NCBI GenBank assembly: GCA_024644535.1
Contig: JAHEKX010000008.1
Span: 99,098 to 163,097 of the forward strand
Origin: Gammaproteobacteria bacterium
Lineage (GTDB): Bacteria > Pseudomonadota > Gammaproteobacteria > Pseudomonadales > Halieaceae
Length of the DNA: 64,000 bases
Reading direction: 5' to 3'
A program made the translations under genes and the position numbers. The notes beneath the pieces are model-generated. The model had not been told where the DNA came from and searched no databases. It saw only the letters and a program-made list of their open reading frames with translations. Position 1 is the stretch's first letter, and every line of letters begins with the position of its first letter. This document shows, in pieces, positions 27,194 to 35,713 of this stretch.

Positions 27194-30193
27194 TTATTGC
27201 GGCGTAGCCACCCGGATGTTCTTGATTGTGACAGGTTGGTCGCGCTCTACGATGTACATTAGGAACGAACTGTAGGTCTGAGCTGCTGCCTGTGGCGGTA
27301 TCGCTACAGCATATTCCGTTTCAGTTGTACCTGTGACCGTCACAGTTTCAGTCGTGAAATTAGGATTCACATCGGGGTAAGGTGCATTTTCGAAAACGAA
27401 TCGGATACCTGTATCCGCAACGCCCTCACCCAGTGCAGCAGTAAATCGCACCTCTCCTCCTTGACCAAAAGTAAAGGGGTAGAGGTCGGTATTGTCATTC
27501 GCAAAACCACCCCAGACCTCAGCGCCTGAAGGGAACGTATAGACCTCCCCAGTTTCAACAAAGGTGCCACCGAAAACGCCACCGAAGTCTGCAGGAGCGG
27601 ATTCAACTAGAGTCACCGCTGGCTCCGCACCATTGGCAGTTACTGTTACGTTAGTAATAGTCACTGGCTGATCATTCTCGACGATGTACATCAAGAATGA
27701 ACTGAAGGTCTGACCTTCGGCCTGGGCGTCAAACTCTACTTCGTATACTGCCTCACCGCCACTGACCAACACATCTGCGGTACTGAAGTTAGGATTGGTA
27801 TCTGGGTATGGCGCGTTTTCAAAGACAAACTTAACGTTAGTATCTACACCACCATCAGGAATCGCCGCCGTAAAGGTCACCTTGCCACCATTTGGGAACT
27901 CCATGGGATACATGTCTGCATTTTCGTTCGCAAACCCACCCCACACTTCAGCCCCTGTTGGGAAGGTGTAGGTTTCGCTGGCATCAGAGAATGCACCACC
28001 AAAAGATCCACTGAACGCTGCTGGGCCGTAAACGGTACCACCTGCACCAGCGGGCGGCTCACTGCCGGCCACTTCGTAACGCACGTTAGCCACTTCGAAA
28101 GACAAACCCTGCTGGTTACCCCAAGTTGGGAACAGCACAATACCCGCGTTTACCTTGGTTAAATCTAAGCCCAGAGACTTAAGATCAGACACTGAAACTT
28201 CGAAAGTTTTCCAGGTACCAGGCTCGTAACCTGTCAGATCCAATACCTGATCGCCCGTGCTACAGGGATAGAAGCAATCGACTTTGTAAATCATGCCTGC
28301 TGCTGCAGTAGCTGCAGGAATATTTAAGTCGAACAACAGCTTACCTTCCGCCTCGAACTCGCTGACGTCTACCCCACCGGCGGAGCCGAAGAAGAACACA
28401 CCATTAGCGCCGTTGGTTCCGAAATTCACGAGTAACGAACTACCGATATCGGGATCGCCAGAGTCGGTAACCGTCCATGTAATTAGGTTAGAAGAGTTGC
28501 CATCGCCACAGTAATCACCATTGACCGTCGTATCGTAGCCACATGCGCCACGATCCCACAGAGCGTTGATTTCGCCGTCTACAAAGACGGGCGCTAACGC
28601 ACCATCGACTTCACCGCCTGGAGGCGTGATTCCACAGCCGTTGCGTGAAGGGTGACCACAAGCAAGAATGATATTGTCGACCATCACGTGTGCAGAACTC
28701 GTTGGCTCTAACACGAACAGACTGTTGACCTTGCTAGTATCCAAGCCGGCTTGATCAGGCAATGAATTCGCCAATAGATCATTTACTTGAACGCTATAGG
28801 TAAACCACTCGTCCTTTGGCAAATCGGCGACTTTTAGCTCTTTTTGACCCAACACAGGATAGCCGCTATCCATTTTAATGAATATAGAGCTTTCTAAATC
28901 AGTGCCGGCACTGTCGATATACATATCGAACTTGATTTCACCGGCATGGATTTCCCAGAAATTGGGGTTGTTTCCAAATCCAAATAGATTCACCGTTGAA
29001 GCGTCGGTGGTGTTTAGCGAGATATTGCCCATGTTCGACGTCGTCACTTCAATCACCACGCCGCGCCCGTCGACTTCAGTTTCCATGAAGCTCAACGCAC
29101 CGTCGTTGTTCCAAAATGAGTTGACCGCTAATTGTTGCACGACTTCTTCGCCACCAATCATCCAAGAAAACGCACCGGCAGCATCGGTATACATCGGAAA
29201 GCTTGCCTGGAATGGCTCTTGAGCGTCTGGTCGCTCTAACGTGCGATCTGCATTACTGTTACATCCACCGCCGTCAGCCTGCCCATAGCTACACTCATAA
29301 ACGCGAATGTAGTCGATAACCATCTCTGACGGAATATCGCCAGCAGTCACGTCACCAGGCAAATTTCCACCAACCGCCAAGTTCACAAGCAAGTGGAACT
29401 CGGTATCAAAGGGTGCTGTCGAAGGTCCAGAAACATAACCCGTTGCTGTGTCTTTGTAGTAGTAGCTGTAGTAGTGGTCAGCACCTACCGTTTTTACGTG
29501 AACGCCGTCTACGAACCAACGCAGCTCATCTTCTTCCCACTCTAGCGCGTAGGTGTGAAAATCAGACGCAGGGCTTTCAAGCGAAACATCTAGACCGCTT
29601 AACTGGTTTAAAGGCCATGGGAAGCCATGGTGGACCGTGGTAAATACGCGCTGACCATCGGTGCCTGCGTTGACCACTTCCATGATGTCGACCTCGCCAC
29701 TCGAGGCCCAGTTGCCGTATGGCGAATCGGTAGGCAGCATCCAAACAGCAGACCAAAGACCTTGGCCTTCTGCCGCTTTGGCTCGCACTTCGACGCGACC
29801 GTATTTGAAATCAAACTTTTCTGCGGTACGCAAACGAGCTGAAGTGTAAGGAAACCCTGCTTGAACCTCTTCGGCTTTTGCCGTGATAGTCAGCATTCCA
29901 TCCGCTACGGTTGCGTTTTCTCCTTGATACCACTGAAGCTCGTTGTTACCCCAGCGGTCCAGACCGTATTCACTACCGTCTCCGACCTGAGCTTCCCAAA
30001 TTGTCGCGTCTAGCGAAGCACCATCGAAATCCTCACCCCAGACAAGCGTCCACTCGTTTTCGGGCTCAGGATAAAAGGCATCAGTTACCGGTGATTTTGC
30101 ACTATCGCCGCCACCGCCACCACAGGCACTCAGCACAGCTATCGCTGCCGCCATACCTAGATAACGTTGCGTCCTTCTAATTGGATCAGACAT
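27194..30193 (-). CDS. GH16 laminarinase lipoprotein with tandem C-terminal modules
   Basis: A 999-residue surface or periplasmic lipoprotein: signal with lipobox LSAC (Cys24) and a Gly/Ser-rich linker. A GH16 catalytic domain (about 45-300) contains the laminarinase beta-bulge motif Glu167-Val-Asp169-Ile-Met-Glu172 (nucleophile and acid/base), so endo-beta-1,3-glucanase activity is expected. The middle region (about 320-700) has two beta-sandwich-like stretches with conserved Asp/Trp and paired cysteines, probably carbohydrate-binding. Two closely similar C-terminal modules (about 725-855 and 867-999) share GAEVWGGFAN, FVFENAPYPD and SSFLMYIVE. The stop is one base before an ATG in the receptor frame, so laminarinase and receptor are one transcription unit. 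Confidence 0.9.
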   Translation of the reverse strand: MSDPIRRTQRYLGMAAAIAVLSACGGGGGDSAKSPVTDAFYPEPENEWTLVWGEDFDGASLDATIWEAQVGDGSEYGLDRWGNNELQWYQGENATVADGMLTITAKAEEVQAGFPYTSARLRTAEKFDFKYGRVEVRAKAAEGQGLWSAVWMLPTDSPYGNWASSGEVDIMEVVNAGTDGQRVFTTVHHGFPWPLNQLSGLDVSLESPASDFHTYALEWEEDELRWFVDGVHVKTVGADHYYSYYYKDTATGYVSGPSTAPFDTEFHLLVNLAVGGNLPGDVTAGDIPSEMVIDYIRVYECSYGQADGGGCNSNADRTLERPDAQEPFQASFPMYTDAAGAFSWMIGGEEVVQQLAVNSFWNNDGALSFMETEVDGRGVVIEVTTSNMGNISLNTTDASTVNLFGFGNNPNFWEIHAGEIKFDMYIDSAGTDLESSIFIKMDSGYPVLGQKELKVADLPKDEWFTYSVQVNDLLANSLPDQAGLDTSKVNSLFVLEPTSSAHVMVDNIILACGHPSRNGCGITPPGGEVDGALAPVFVDGEINALWDRGACGYDTTVNGDYCGDGNSSNLITWTVTDSGDPDIGSSLLVNFGTNGANGVFFFGSAGGVDVSEFEAEGKLLFDLNIPAATAAAGMIYKVDCFYPCSTGDQVLDLTGYEPGTWKTFEVSVSDLKSLGLDLTKVNAGIVLFPTWGNQQGLSFEVANVRYEVAGSEPPAGAGGTVYGPAAFSGSFGGAFSDASETYTFPTGAEVWGGFANENADMYPMEFPNGGKVTFTAAIPDGGVDTNVKFVFENAPYPDTNPNFSTADVLVSGGEAVYEVEFDAQAEGQTFSSFLMYIVENDQPVTITNVTVTANGAEPAVTLVESAPADFGGVFGGTFVETGEVYTFPSGAEVWGGFANDNTDLYPFTFGQGGEVRFTAALGEGVADTGIRFVFENAPYPDVNPNFTTETVTVTGTTETEYAVAIPPQAAAQTYSSFLMYIVERDQPVTIKNIRVATPQ

Positions 30194-30232
30194 GTATAAC
30201 CCCGTTTATTTTACGTTTATGCATTTAGGCAG

Positions 30233-30254
30233 AGTCGTTATCCCACAAACGACT
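30233..30254. promoter_or_regulatory. Inverted repeat upstream of the laminarinase gene
   Basis: AGTCGTT (30233-30239) and AACGACT (30248-30254) form a perfect 7-bp inverted repeat with 8 bases between, about 40 bases before the GH16 start. It could be a regulator operator or a 5' untranslated hairpin. No regulator gene is adjacent. The rest of 30194-30413 shows only a hairpin GCCCGTC/GACGGGC at 30380-30400 that may end the DUF4345 transcript. Confidence 0.35.
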
Positions 30255-30413
30255 GAGCAATTTAAGCTGTACGCGACATAGGGGATTTAAGATGAGATAA
30301 AAGGGAACTTGCTTCCTAATATGGTGTCATGGGTCGGTGCACACGGCCAAGTTTGGTGGTTAATTTGATAACAGGGTGGGCCCGTCGAAGGTTGACGGGC
30401 ACTAAACGGCGCT

Positions 30414-30794
30414 TTAGGACTTCTGCTCCGTTAGAAGCTTTATAGCAACGAGGTTGATTATTGCAAACACCACTTCTGGCAGAATAAAATTCAAAGCAAG
30501 CGACGCATCATGGAAGGCCCAAGCCACAGTCCGACCGATTGCTGCGAAAACAACTAATAAAGTGGGCGCATAAAACCAGCGGACGTCACCTTTGAACAGG
30601 CCCAAAAGCATACATAACGAGCCCGTAATGAACAAACTACTGATGTCACCGATTTCTGTGCTTAGGCCAGTTCCCGTTGACAAGGTCATGCCGAATTCAA
30701 CTGCGGAGCCCGCTGGATCCACCCACCAACGTAAACCCATCAGCATGAATGCCGCTGCCATTATGAACACCAAAACCCGCACTGCTTTTACCAT
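30414..30794 (-). CDS. DUF4345 small membrane protein
   Basis: A 126-residue protein with four predicted transmembrane segments (about 4-24, 48-68, 73-93, 98-120) and the pattern GDISSLFITGSLCMLLGL typical of DUF4345, a family of four-helix inner-membrane proteins of unknown function. A strong ribosome site (GGAGAAAG) precedes the ATG. The gene lies 27 bases after the GST-like gene on the same strand, so the two may be co-transcribed. It is separated from the laminarinase gene downstream by about 220 bases. Confidence 0.75.
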   Translation of the reverse strand: MVKAVRVLVFIMAAAFMLMGLRWWVDPAGSAVEFGMTLSTGTGLSTEIGDISSLFITGSLCMLLGLFKGDVRWFYAPTLLVVFAAIGRTVAWAFHDASLALNFILPEVVFAIINLVAIKLLTEQKS

Positions 30795-30821
30795 TACTTT
30801 CTCCTTATTGCGTAAGAAATT

Positions 30822-31949
30822 TTAAAGCCATACTTCTTCGTTATCGTTAAAGCGTATTCTTCGGGTCAGCCGAGCTTCCACAATAGACCGCATGTCGCAC
30901 TGCTCTAACATGGCAAGCACCGAGGCGCGATCTTCTCCTGATAAAGCGTCGAGAGCGTCCTGCACACGCTGTAGCAAGTAAAAGCGATAAGGAGCTGACA
31001 CCCCTTCAAGGGTCTGTCCTCGCAATTCAAAGCGCGCTGGCGCCATCATGCGATCAACCGGTGCACCGGGCTCGGGCGCGTTATTGGCTAACCAATCGTT
31101 TATGACCTCTGCTTGGGCGAGTGTCTCGGGCACAAAGTCTTCGGCGATGACTTTTAATACACTGAATAAGGTCTCGGGGACCTCATCCTCGACTAGCCAG
31201 TCGTCCGTCGCGTAAAAGAACTCTGGCGCATCTTGATCAGGACGATTCATACGCTCGACCCATCGATAGACTTTTATCGCCCGATCTTGCATGAGCTTAA
31301 GCGGATAGGGGTCCCGCCCCAAGTGGGCGAACAAAGGCGCTATCATGCCGTAGTCGCCAATGCACGGCTTGCCGCCCAATAAATAGGGCATGGTGAAAAA
31401 ATGCGCATCCAAGGCGTCAAGCACGTCGCAATAGTGCGCCTCAACGACGGGCATTGTTGTTTCATTAACACCCCATAGCTGCGCGACATGACGCATTCTA
31501 TCCATCATACGCTGGCACTTTTCGTCTTTACCCGGCATGTCACGCTGTACATGCATAAAGTGCTCTAGCAAAAAATCCAAGTTCGTTTCAGGGAAGTTCC
31601 AGCGATAGTGCATCGCCGCACGCAGTAAACCCTCTGCACCGATAACATCGAACAATAGGCTTACGATATTTTGCTTGGGTGTTGACGGATGACTCTGATA
31701 ACCACTAATTCCCTCGAAATACTCAATGATTTCAGCCCCATCGCGCACAACAGTTCCGTCGGGTGTGGCCAGGGTTGGAATCGTGGGCTTTTTGCCAAGC
31801 GGCAGAATTTCGTGTTTAAACGACTCGTGTCCTGACGACAGCTCTTTGAAAGGAATTCGCTGTTTGATCATATATGAGCGAGCGCGCCCTGCAAACAACG
31901 AGTGGCTGACCGCGTATAGACGGTAAATTTCTAACACCAGTGACTCCAT
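30822..31949 (-). CDS. Glutathione S-transferase-like protein
   Basis: A 375-residue protein whose N-terminal 80 residues form a thioredoxin-like GST domain (LYAVSHSLFAGRARSYMIKQRIPF, then the cis-proline region KKPTIPTLATPDGTVVRDGAEIIEYFE). An all-alpha C-terminal domain of unusual length follows, with LLGGKPCIGDYGMIAPLFAHLGRDP. The active-site position holds Ser/Leu rather than the Tyr of classical GSTs, so the reaction is unknown; related two-domain proteins are annotated only as GST family. ATG 31949 starts at the domain boundary. A longer in-frame reading from 32084 adds 45 Cys/Arg-rich residues unlike a GST, and I reject it, though no strong ribosome site marks 31949. Confidence 0.72.
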   Translation of the reverse strand: MESLVLEIYRLYAVSHSLFAGRARSYMIKQRIPFKELSSGHESFKHEILPLGKKPTIPTLATPDGTVVRDGAEIIEYFEGISGYQSHPSTPKQNIVSLLFDVIGAEGLLRAAMHYRWNFPETNLDFLLEHFMHVQRDMPGKDEKCQRMMDRMRHVAQLWGVNETTMPVVEAHYCDVLDALDAHFFTMPYLLGGKPCIGDYGMIAPLFAHLGRDPYPLKLMQDRAIKVYRWVERMNRPDQDAPEFFYATDDWLVEDEVPETLFSVLKVIAEDFVPETLAQAEVINDWLANNAPEPGAPVDRMMAPARFELRGQTLEGVSAPYRFYLLQRVQDALDALSGEDRASVLAMLEQCDMRSIVEARLTRRIRFNDNEEVWL

Positions 31950-32138
31950 TTGTTGTTTTATGCTTAGGCACAATAACTGCCAAAACACCACAACACAATG
32001 TCTTATCGCCAGCTTCAAACTTCCTGCACACCGCTTAGCAGCAGGCCCCGCTCGAACCCGATCACATAGGTTCTGACGAAACAAGCCCAGGCATCGATGA
32101 TCAACGGTGCAATTGAAATACCGCTCTAACGACTCTAT

Positions 32139-32831
32139 TTAGGCCAAAGCGACGCCAAACAAGTAGCCCACCACCCAGGTAAAGCCCATCGCAGCTGCAC
32201 CCCACAAGGTAACTCGAATCACGCCCAACCCTATGTTGGCACCGCCCAAACGGGCACCGGTAGCACCCAGAACACCCAAGCCCAGTAGAGTCACCAGGAT
32301 TACCGCCATTGCTACATGGGTCATTGGTGACAATAACACCGCCAATAGCGGAATGATCGCGCCTGCAGAAAAAGTCACGGCAGAGGTCACAGCTGCTTGC
32401 AGTGGCCGAGCGGCCGTCATGTCCATAATACCCAGCTCGTCTCGAGCGTGGGCACCCAAGGCATCGTGTTCGGTAAGCTGCGTCGCAACTTCCATCGCGG
32501 TGTCACGCTCCACCCCGCGTGCAACGTAAATTTCGGCAAGCTCTTTTAACTCGGCTTCCGGCGCGTGCTTTAACGCTTCTTTTTCTTTCGCGAGATCAGC
32601 GCGCTCTGTATCTGCCTGCGAACTAACAGAGACATACTCCCCTGCCGCCATCGACATGGCGCCGGCGACCAATCCTGCAGTGCCAGCAAGCATTATCTCT
32701 GATAAACCAACGCCAGATGCGGCAACACCCACGATTAAGCTGGCAGTAGATACCAAACCGTCATTGGCTCCCAACACGGCCGCACGCAACCACCCTACTC
32801 GATGGATATAATGATGTTCTGGATGCGACAT
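32139..32831 (-). CDS. VIT1/CCC1-family iron/manganese transporter
   Basis: A 230-residue membrane protein of the VIT1/CCC1 family, which exports or sequesters Fe(II) and Mn(II). There are five predicted transmembrane segments, starting with LRAAVLGANDGLVSTASLIVGVAASG. The conserved metal-path residues are in the first two helices (ANDGLVS and AGAMSMAAGEYVSVSSQ), followed by a soluble helical hairpin (about 75-140, many Glu/Asp) that binds metal in plant and yeast homologues. No ferritin-like extension is present. Isolated transcriptionally: 261 bases without a gene lie upstream, in which I see no recognisable element. Confidence 0.88.
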   Translation of the reverse strand: MSHPEHHYIHRVGWLRAAVLGANDGLVSTASLIVGVAASGVGLSEIMLAGTAGLVAGAMSMAAGEYVSVSSQADTERADLAKEKEALKHAPEAELKELAEIYVARGVERDTAMEVATQLTEHDALGAHARDELGIMDMTAARPLQAAVTSAVTFSAGAIIPLLAVLLSPMTHVAMAVILVTLLGLGVLGATGARLGGANIGLGVIRVTLWGAAAMGFTWVVGYLFGVALA

Positions 32832-33092
32832 AGCAGAGTTCCTAAAATTTCGGGCTCTATTATAGACGGATTCAGTGCAAAATGTGGAACATTCAAGCCA
32901 AGCGTAGGCGCCCGACAGACCTGGCTCTTGCTGCTACCTAAGACACGGAGAACATCGCATTGCAAGCTACACGGCGTGCTTGCGAACCCTGACGAGTTAC
33001 GACTTTTCGGGTACGCTATTCAAAATTTAACCACTGTGTGCTTGTGGTCGCTTCTAATGCACTCAACTGCGAACCACAACACCACAGCATGT

Positions 33093-34748
33093 TCAGTTTC
33101 TTGGGTCAGAATATTCCATAACCTCTGATATCACAGGCATAGTACTATTGGTTCTTAGCCAGTTGGCCCAATTTAAAGGCTCAAATCGTCCTTCTGATTC
33201 AACATCAAACCGAATAGGCTGTCCGGGACGCACATCCAGGACTTCCGAATCTCGCACCACGATTTGGCCGTTCACAATAACCCACGGAATTCCGTCTGAA
33301 GTCAGACCATTTTCACCTGCCCGATAAGTGGCCCGAGGCCTTACCTGTGCCGCGTCAAAAATTGTAATATCAGCGATCATCCCAACTTGTAATCGACCAC
33401 GCTCTTGCATGGCCTTCAAACCCGTATCACCAAGATGTTTGGCATTCCAATAACTCAGCTGCGCCAAGGTGAACATTAAGGGGACATTGTGCTGACGCGC
33501 CAGCTGCAGCGTCGTTGCATAAGAAGATACTGTGCGAGGATGCCCAGAGTAAAGAGAGGGGTCGGCGTTATAGGGTAAAAGTTTGCCATCCGCTCCAAAC
33601 CCCATCATGGCGTCGGAGCCAATCACCATCTCGGGCATATGGAGCCAATACTTAAGCCATTCTTTACGTGCGGGCATGAATACTACAATCGCTCTACCCG
33701 GGTCAGTCTCTAGCTTTTCGAGATACTCTGTACGCGACAAAAAGCGGTCCAGTGCTGGATCGAAGAGTGTCTCTTCGTAGTGGTAACCATATTTCTCCTC
33801 CCACGTCGCAGGCTGCAAGAAATCGGCACTAATAAAGGTCGACCCGGCCGTGAAAGGATAATATTCACCCCAAACGTTATACCCCTTGTCTCGGGCTAAT
33901 TTCAGTTTTTCTTGATGCTCCCACCAGCCGTAGTCATTGTCATGCGCGATCAGTAAAGGGGCATCAAGCACCATCGCATTCAGCAACACTTCGTCTACAC
34001 CGATAGGCGCTTCGGTTGGCGCTTCTGTGCCCAGATGAAATCGCGTATGCACGGAAGTAAGACGCCCGTAACGCGAAGCCACGCGCTGCACTTCAAATTG
34101 TTCGTAACTAGTCATGCCTTTCTGGATATAGGCGGCACCAACGCCTACACCTATAGCACCTTGGCGAAGATCCTCATCGACTATCTTCATAATGGCGTTT
34201 ATGTCATCGACATCGCTGCGTTTTGTTGACCAACCCGAAACACCGTCTTGAGCCGCTTTGGCGACATACTCAAACAAAACAGAAGCATCAAGAGGACGGT
34301 TTATTTCCAGCTCTGGGTCATGAATTAACATCCTAGTCGCCGCCAAGTTCGACGTGACGCCGTAATTAACCTGCCAGCCCTCTTCAAGCTTTTCTTGGTA
34401 CCACTGCCCTACCATCGTAGCGCCTGCCTCTAAATCCATTCCGGTTGTTATGCCGTCCTGAACCGCAAGTTTTGTTGCAAAGCGGTCTAGCGCATGAAAA
34501 TGAGTATCAATAAAGCCTGGTGCCACGACCAGTCCTCTCGCATCAATAGCTTGTTTACCAGACAATTGATCTTGAGTTATCACCACTATACGACCATCGC
34601 GAATTCCAACGTTGGCTACTGAATCGTACATTGTCTCCGGGTCCATGACGCGGCCATTCTCTATTACCAAGTCGAAAGATTCTTTGTCTGAGATTGCATG
34701 AGAACTAAAAAACATAATCAAAACCAACGATACAAACTTATTTTTCAT
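33093..34748 (-). CDS. Exported N-acyl-D-amino-acid deacylase-like amidohydrolase, copy 1
   Basis: A 551-residue metal-dependent amidohydrolase of the D-aminoacylase type: small N-terminal beta-domain with DLVIENGRVMDPET, metal motif GFIDTHFH (His83/His85), downstream metal ligands around HTRFHLG and LLIAHDND, catalytic aspartate in GSDAMMG. A signal peptide (about 1-20) sends it to the periplasm. Family enzymes release D-amino acids from N-acyl-D-glutamate/aspartate and similar conjugates. A close paralogue is encoded at 53469-54989 with nearly the same motif order. The start lies next to the tRNA-Ser repeat region. The last C-terminal residues read like read-out beyond the family end. Confidence 0.82.
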   Translation of the reverse strand: MKNKFVSLVLIMFFSSHAISDKESFDLVIENGRVMDPETMYDSVANVGIRDGRIVVITQDQLSGKQAIDARGLVVAPGFIDTHFHALDRFATKLAVQDGITTGMDLEAGATMVGQWYQEKLEEGWQVNYGVTSNLAATRMLIHDPELEINRPLDASVLFEYVAKAAQDGVSGWSTKRSDVDDINAIMKIVDEDLRQGAIGVGVGAAYIQKGMTSYEQFEVQRVASRYGRLTSVHTRFHLGTEAPTEAPIGVDEVLLNAMVLDAPLLIAHDNDYGWWEHQEKLKLARDKGYNVWGEYYPFTAGSTFISADFLQPATWEEKYGYHYEETLFDPALDRFLSRTEYLEKLETDPGRAIVVFMPARKEWLKYWLHMPEMVIGSDAMMGFGADGKLLPYNADPSLYSGHPRTVSSYATTLQLARQHNVPLMFTLAQLSYWNAKHLGDTGLKAMQERGRLQVGMIADITIFDAAQVRPRATYRAGENGLTSDGIPWVIVNGQIVVRDSEVLDVRPGQPIRFDVESEGRFEPLNWANWLRTNSTMPVISEVMEYSDPRN

Positions 34749-34849
34749 GCTGATCCCGCCCTATGACTATAAAATTTAATATAACGTGCTTACTAGCTAA
34801 TTTTTTCGTTTTCGAAAAAATAAAGGTAACCGACTGGGGCGAAAAGCGC

Positions 34850-34871
34850 AAAAAAAAGCACCCGAAAGTGC
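34850..34871 (-). terminator. Outer terminator left of the tRNA-Ser downstream array
   Basis: Minus strand: GCAC, loop TTTCGG, GTGC (34858-34871), then eight T (A 34850-34857 on the plus strand). It lies just beyond the duplicated tRNA-Ser 3' end and is probably the original tRNA terminator. A separate A/T hairpin (TTTTTTCG/CGAAAAAA, 34801-34820) lies to its left. Confidence 0.65.
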
Positions 34872-34877
34872 ATTATT

Positions 34878-34894
34878 GATGATGCCGGTGGAGG
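34878..34894 (-). repeat. Duplicated tRNA-Ser 3'-end sequence (left boundary)
   Basis: GATGATGCCGGTGGAGG matches GAAGATGGCGGTGGAGG at the true tRNA-Ser 3' end (35256-35272) at 15 of 17 positions, in the same orientation. The pair brackets the 121-bp repeats like the direct repeats left by insertion at a tRNA 3' end. Confidence 0.6.
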
Positions 34895-34905
34895 GTGAGC
34901 CAGGG

Positions 34906-35183
34906 TTTCGAGCCGCACAGCGGCGAGCTGGCGAACGCCCGCACACGGATGTGCGGGCCGGTGGTGTTAAAAACATTGTTGCAGTGCCACGGATGGCAAC
35001 CATAATTTCACTTAGTGGCTTTGATGTTTCGAGCCGCACAGCGGCGAGCTGGCGAACGCCCGCACACGGATGTGCGGGCCGGTGGTGTTAAAAACATTGT
35101 TGCAGTGCCACGGATGGCAACCATAATTTCACTTAGTGGCTTTGATGTTTCGAGCCGCACAGCGGCGAGCTGGCGAACGCCCG
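34906..35183. repeat. 121-bp tandem repeat array downstream of tRNA-Ser
   Basis: Two complete and one partial (36-bp) copy start at 34906, 35027 and 35148; the complete copies are essentially identical. Each unit carries two perfect palindromes with CGGA loops: CCCGCACA/TGTGCGGG (34938-34957, again 35059-35078) and TGCCA/TGGCA (34985-34998, again 35106-35119). It also has the sequence TTTCGAGCCGCACAGCGGC, in which a GCCGC/GCGGC hairpin is joined to TCGAAA on the minus strand. No coding pattern: frames across it only repeat the same peptide. The array lies 3' of the tRNA gene. Confidence 0.9.
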
Positions 35184-35227
35184 AAAGCTATGCTTGAGGG
35201 CCGGACGCTCGCGACGACACCGCAACG

Positions 35228-35255
35228 AAAAAAGGCACCGATAGGTGCCCTTTTT
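35228..35255 (-). terminator. Intrinsic terminator of tRNA-Ser
   Basis: Minus strand: GGCACC, loop TATC, GGTGCC (35234-35249) followed by TTTTTT. It lies 6 bases past the encoded CCA end. Confidence 0.85.
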
Positions 35256-35260
35256 GAAGA

Positions 35261-35350
35261 TGGCGGTGGAGGAGGGATTCGAACCCTCGATACCGATTAA
35301 GGTATGCACCCTTAGCAGGGGTGTGGTTTCAGCCACTCACCCACTCCACC
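35261..35350 (-). tRNA. tRNA-Ser(GCT)
   Basis: A complete 90-nt serine tRNA with encoded CCA. The acceptor arms GGTGGAG/CTCCACC pair fully, with discriminator G. The D-arm is GGT/ACC, and the anticodon stem CACCC/GGGTG encloses loop CTGCTAA with anticodon GCT (reads AGC and AGU). The long class II variable arm is ATACC/GGTAT, and the T-arm is GAGGG-TTCGAAT-CCCTC. Its position after csrA is the usual gammaproteobacterial one. Unusually, two broken copies of its 5' part lie upstream and a repeat array lies downstream. Confidence 0.96.
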
Positions 35351-35495
35351 GAATTGTGTTGGTCAACTTGCGTTAACCGAATCTCGTTTTCTCATCCCTC
35401 TCGTCGGGATGGATTCGAACAGCATTGCCTCTGCTGTTCTCACCCCTTCGGGGCGCCGTCGCGGTGCTCCTGCGTCCAAAACGCTGCGCGTTTTG

Positions 35496-35568
35496 TCGAA
35501 CCCTCGATACCGATTAAGGTATGCACCCTTGAGCTGTGGTGTGGTTTCAGCCACTCACCCACTCCACC
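35496..35568 (-). pseudogene. Truncated tRNA-Ser copy 1
   Basis: Identical to tRNA-Ser(GCT) from the 5' acceptor strand through the D-arm, and again from the anticodon 3' stem through the variable arm to GGGTTCGA. It breaks off in the T-loop and has no 3' acceptor strand or CCA. The anticodon loop is altered and one base longer (ACAGCTCA in place of CTGCTA), which breaks the anticodon stem. It should not yield a functional tRNA. Confidence 0.85.
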
Positions 35569-35713
35569 GAATTGTGTTGGTCAACTTGCGTTAACCGAAT
35601 CTCGTTTTCTCATCCCTCTCGTCGGGATGGATTCGAACAGCATTGCCTCTGCTGTTCTCACCCCTTCGGGGCGCCGTCGCGGTGCTCCTGCGTCCAAAAC
35701 GCTGCGCGTTTTG

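Noticed and set aside
31950-32084. N-terminal extension of the GST-like protein
   Set aside because: The 45 extra residues are Cys/Arg-rich, do not fit a GST fold or signal peptide, and lack a ribosome site.
32832-33092. Possible small gene in the 261-bp gap before the VIT gene
   Set aside because: The plus-strand frame (32802-33128) is antisense to both neighbours' ends, with no ribosome site or family signature.
34906-35183. Tandem repeats considered as a CRISPR array
   Set aside because: Units are directly adjacent with no unique spacers, much longer than CRISPR repeats, and no cas gene is present in the window.
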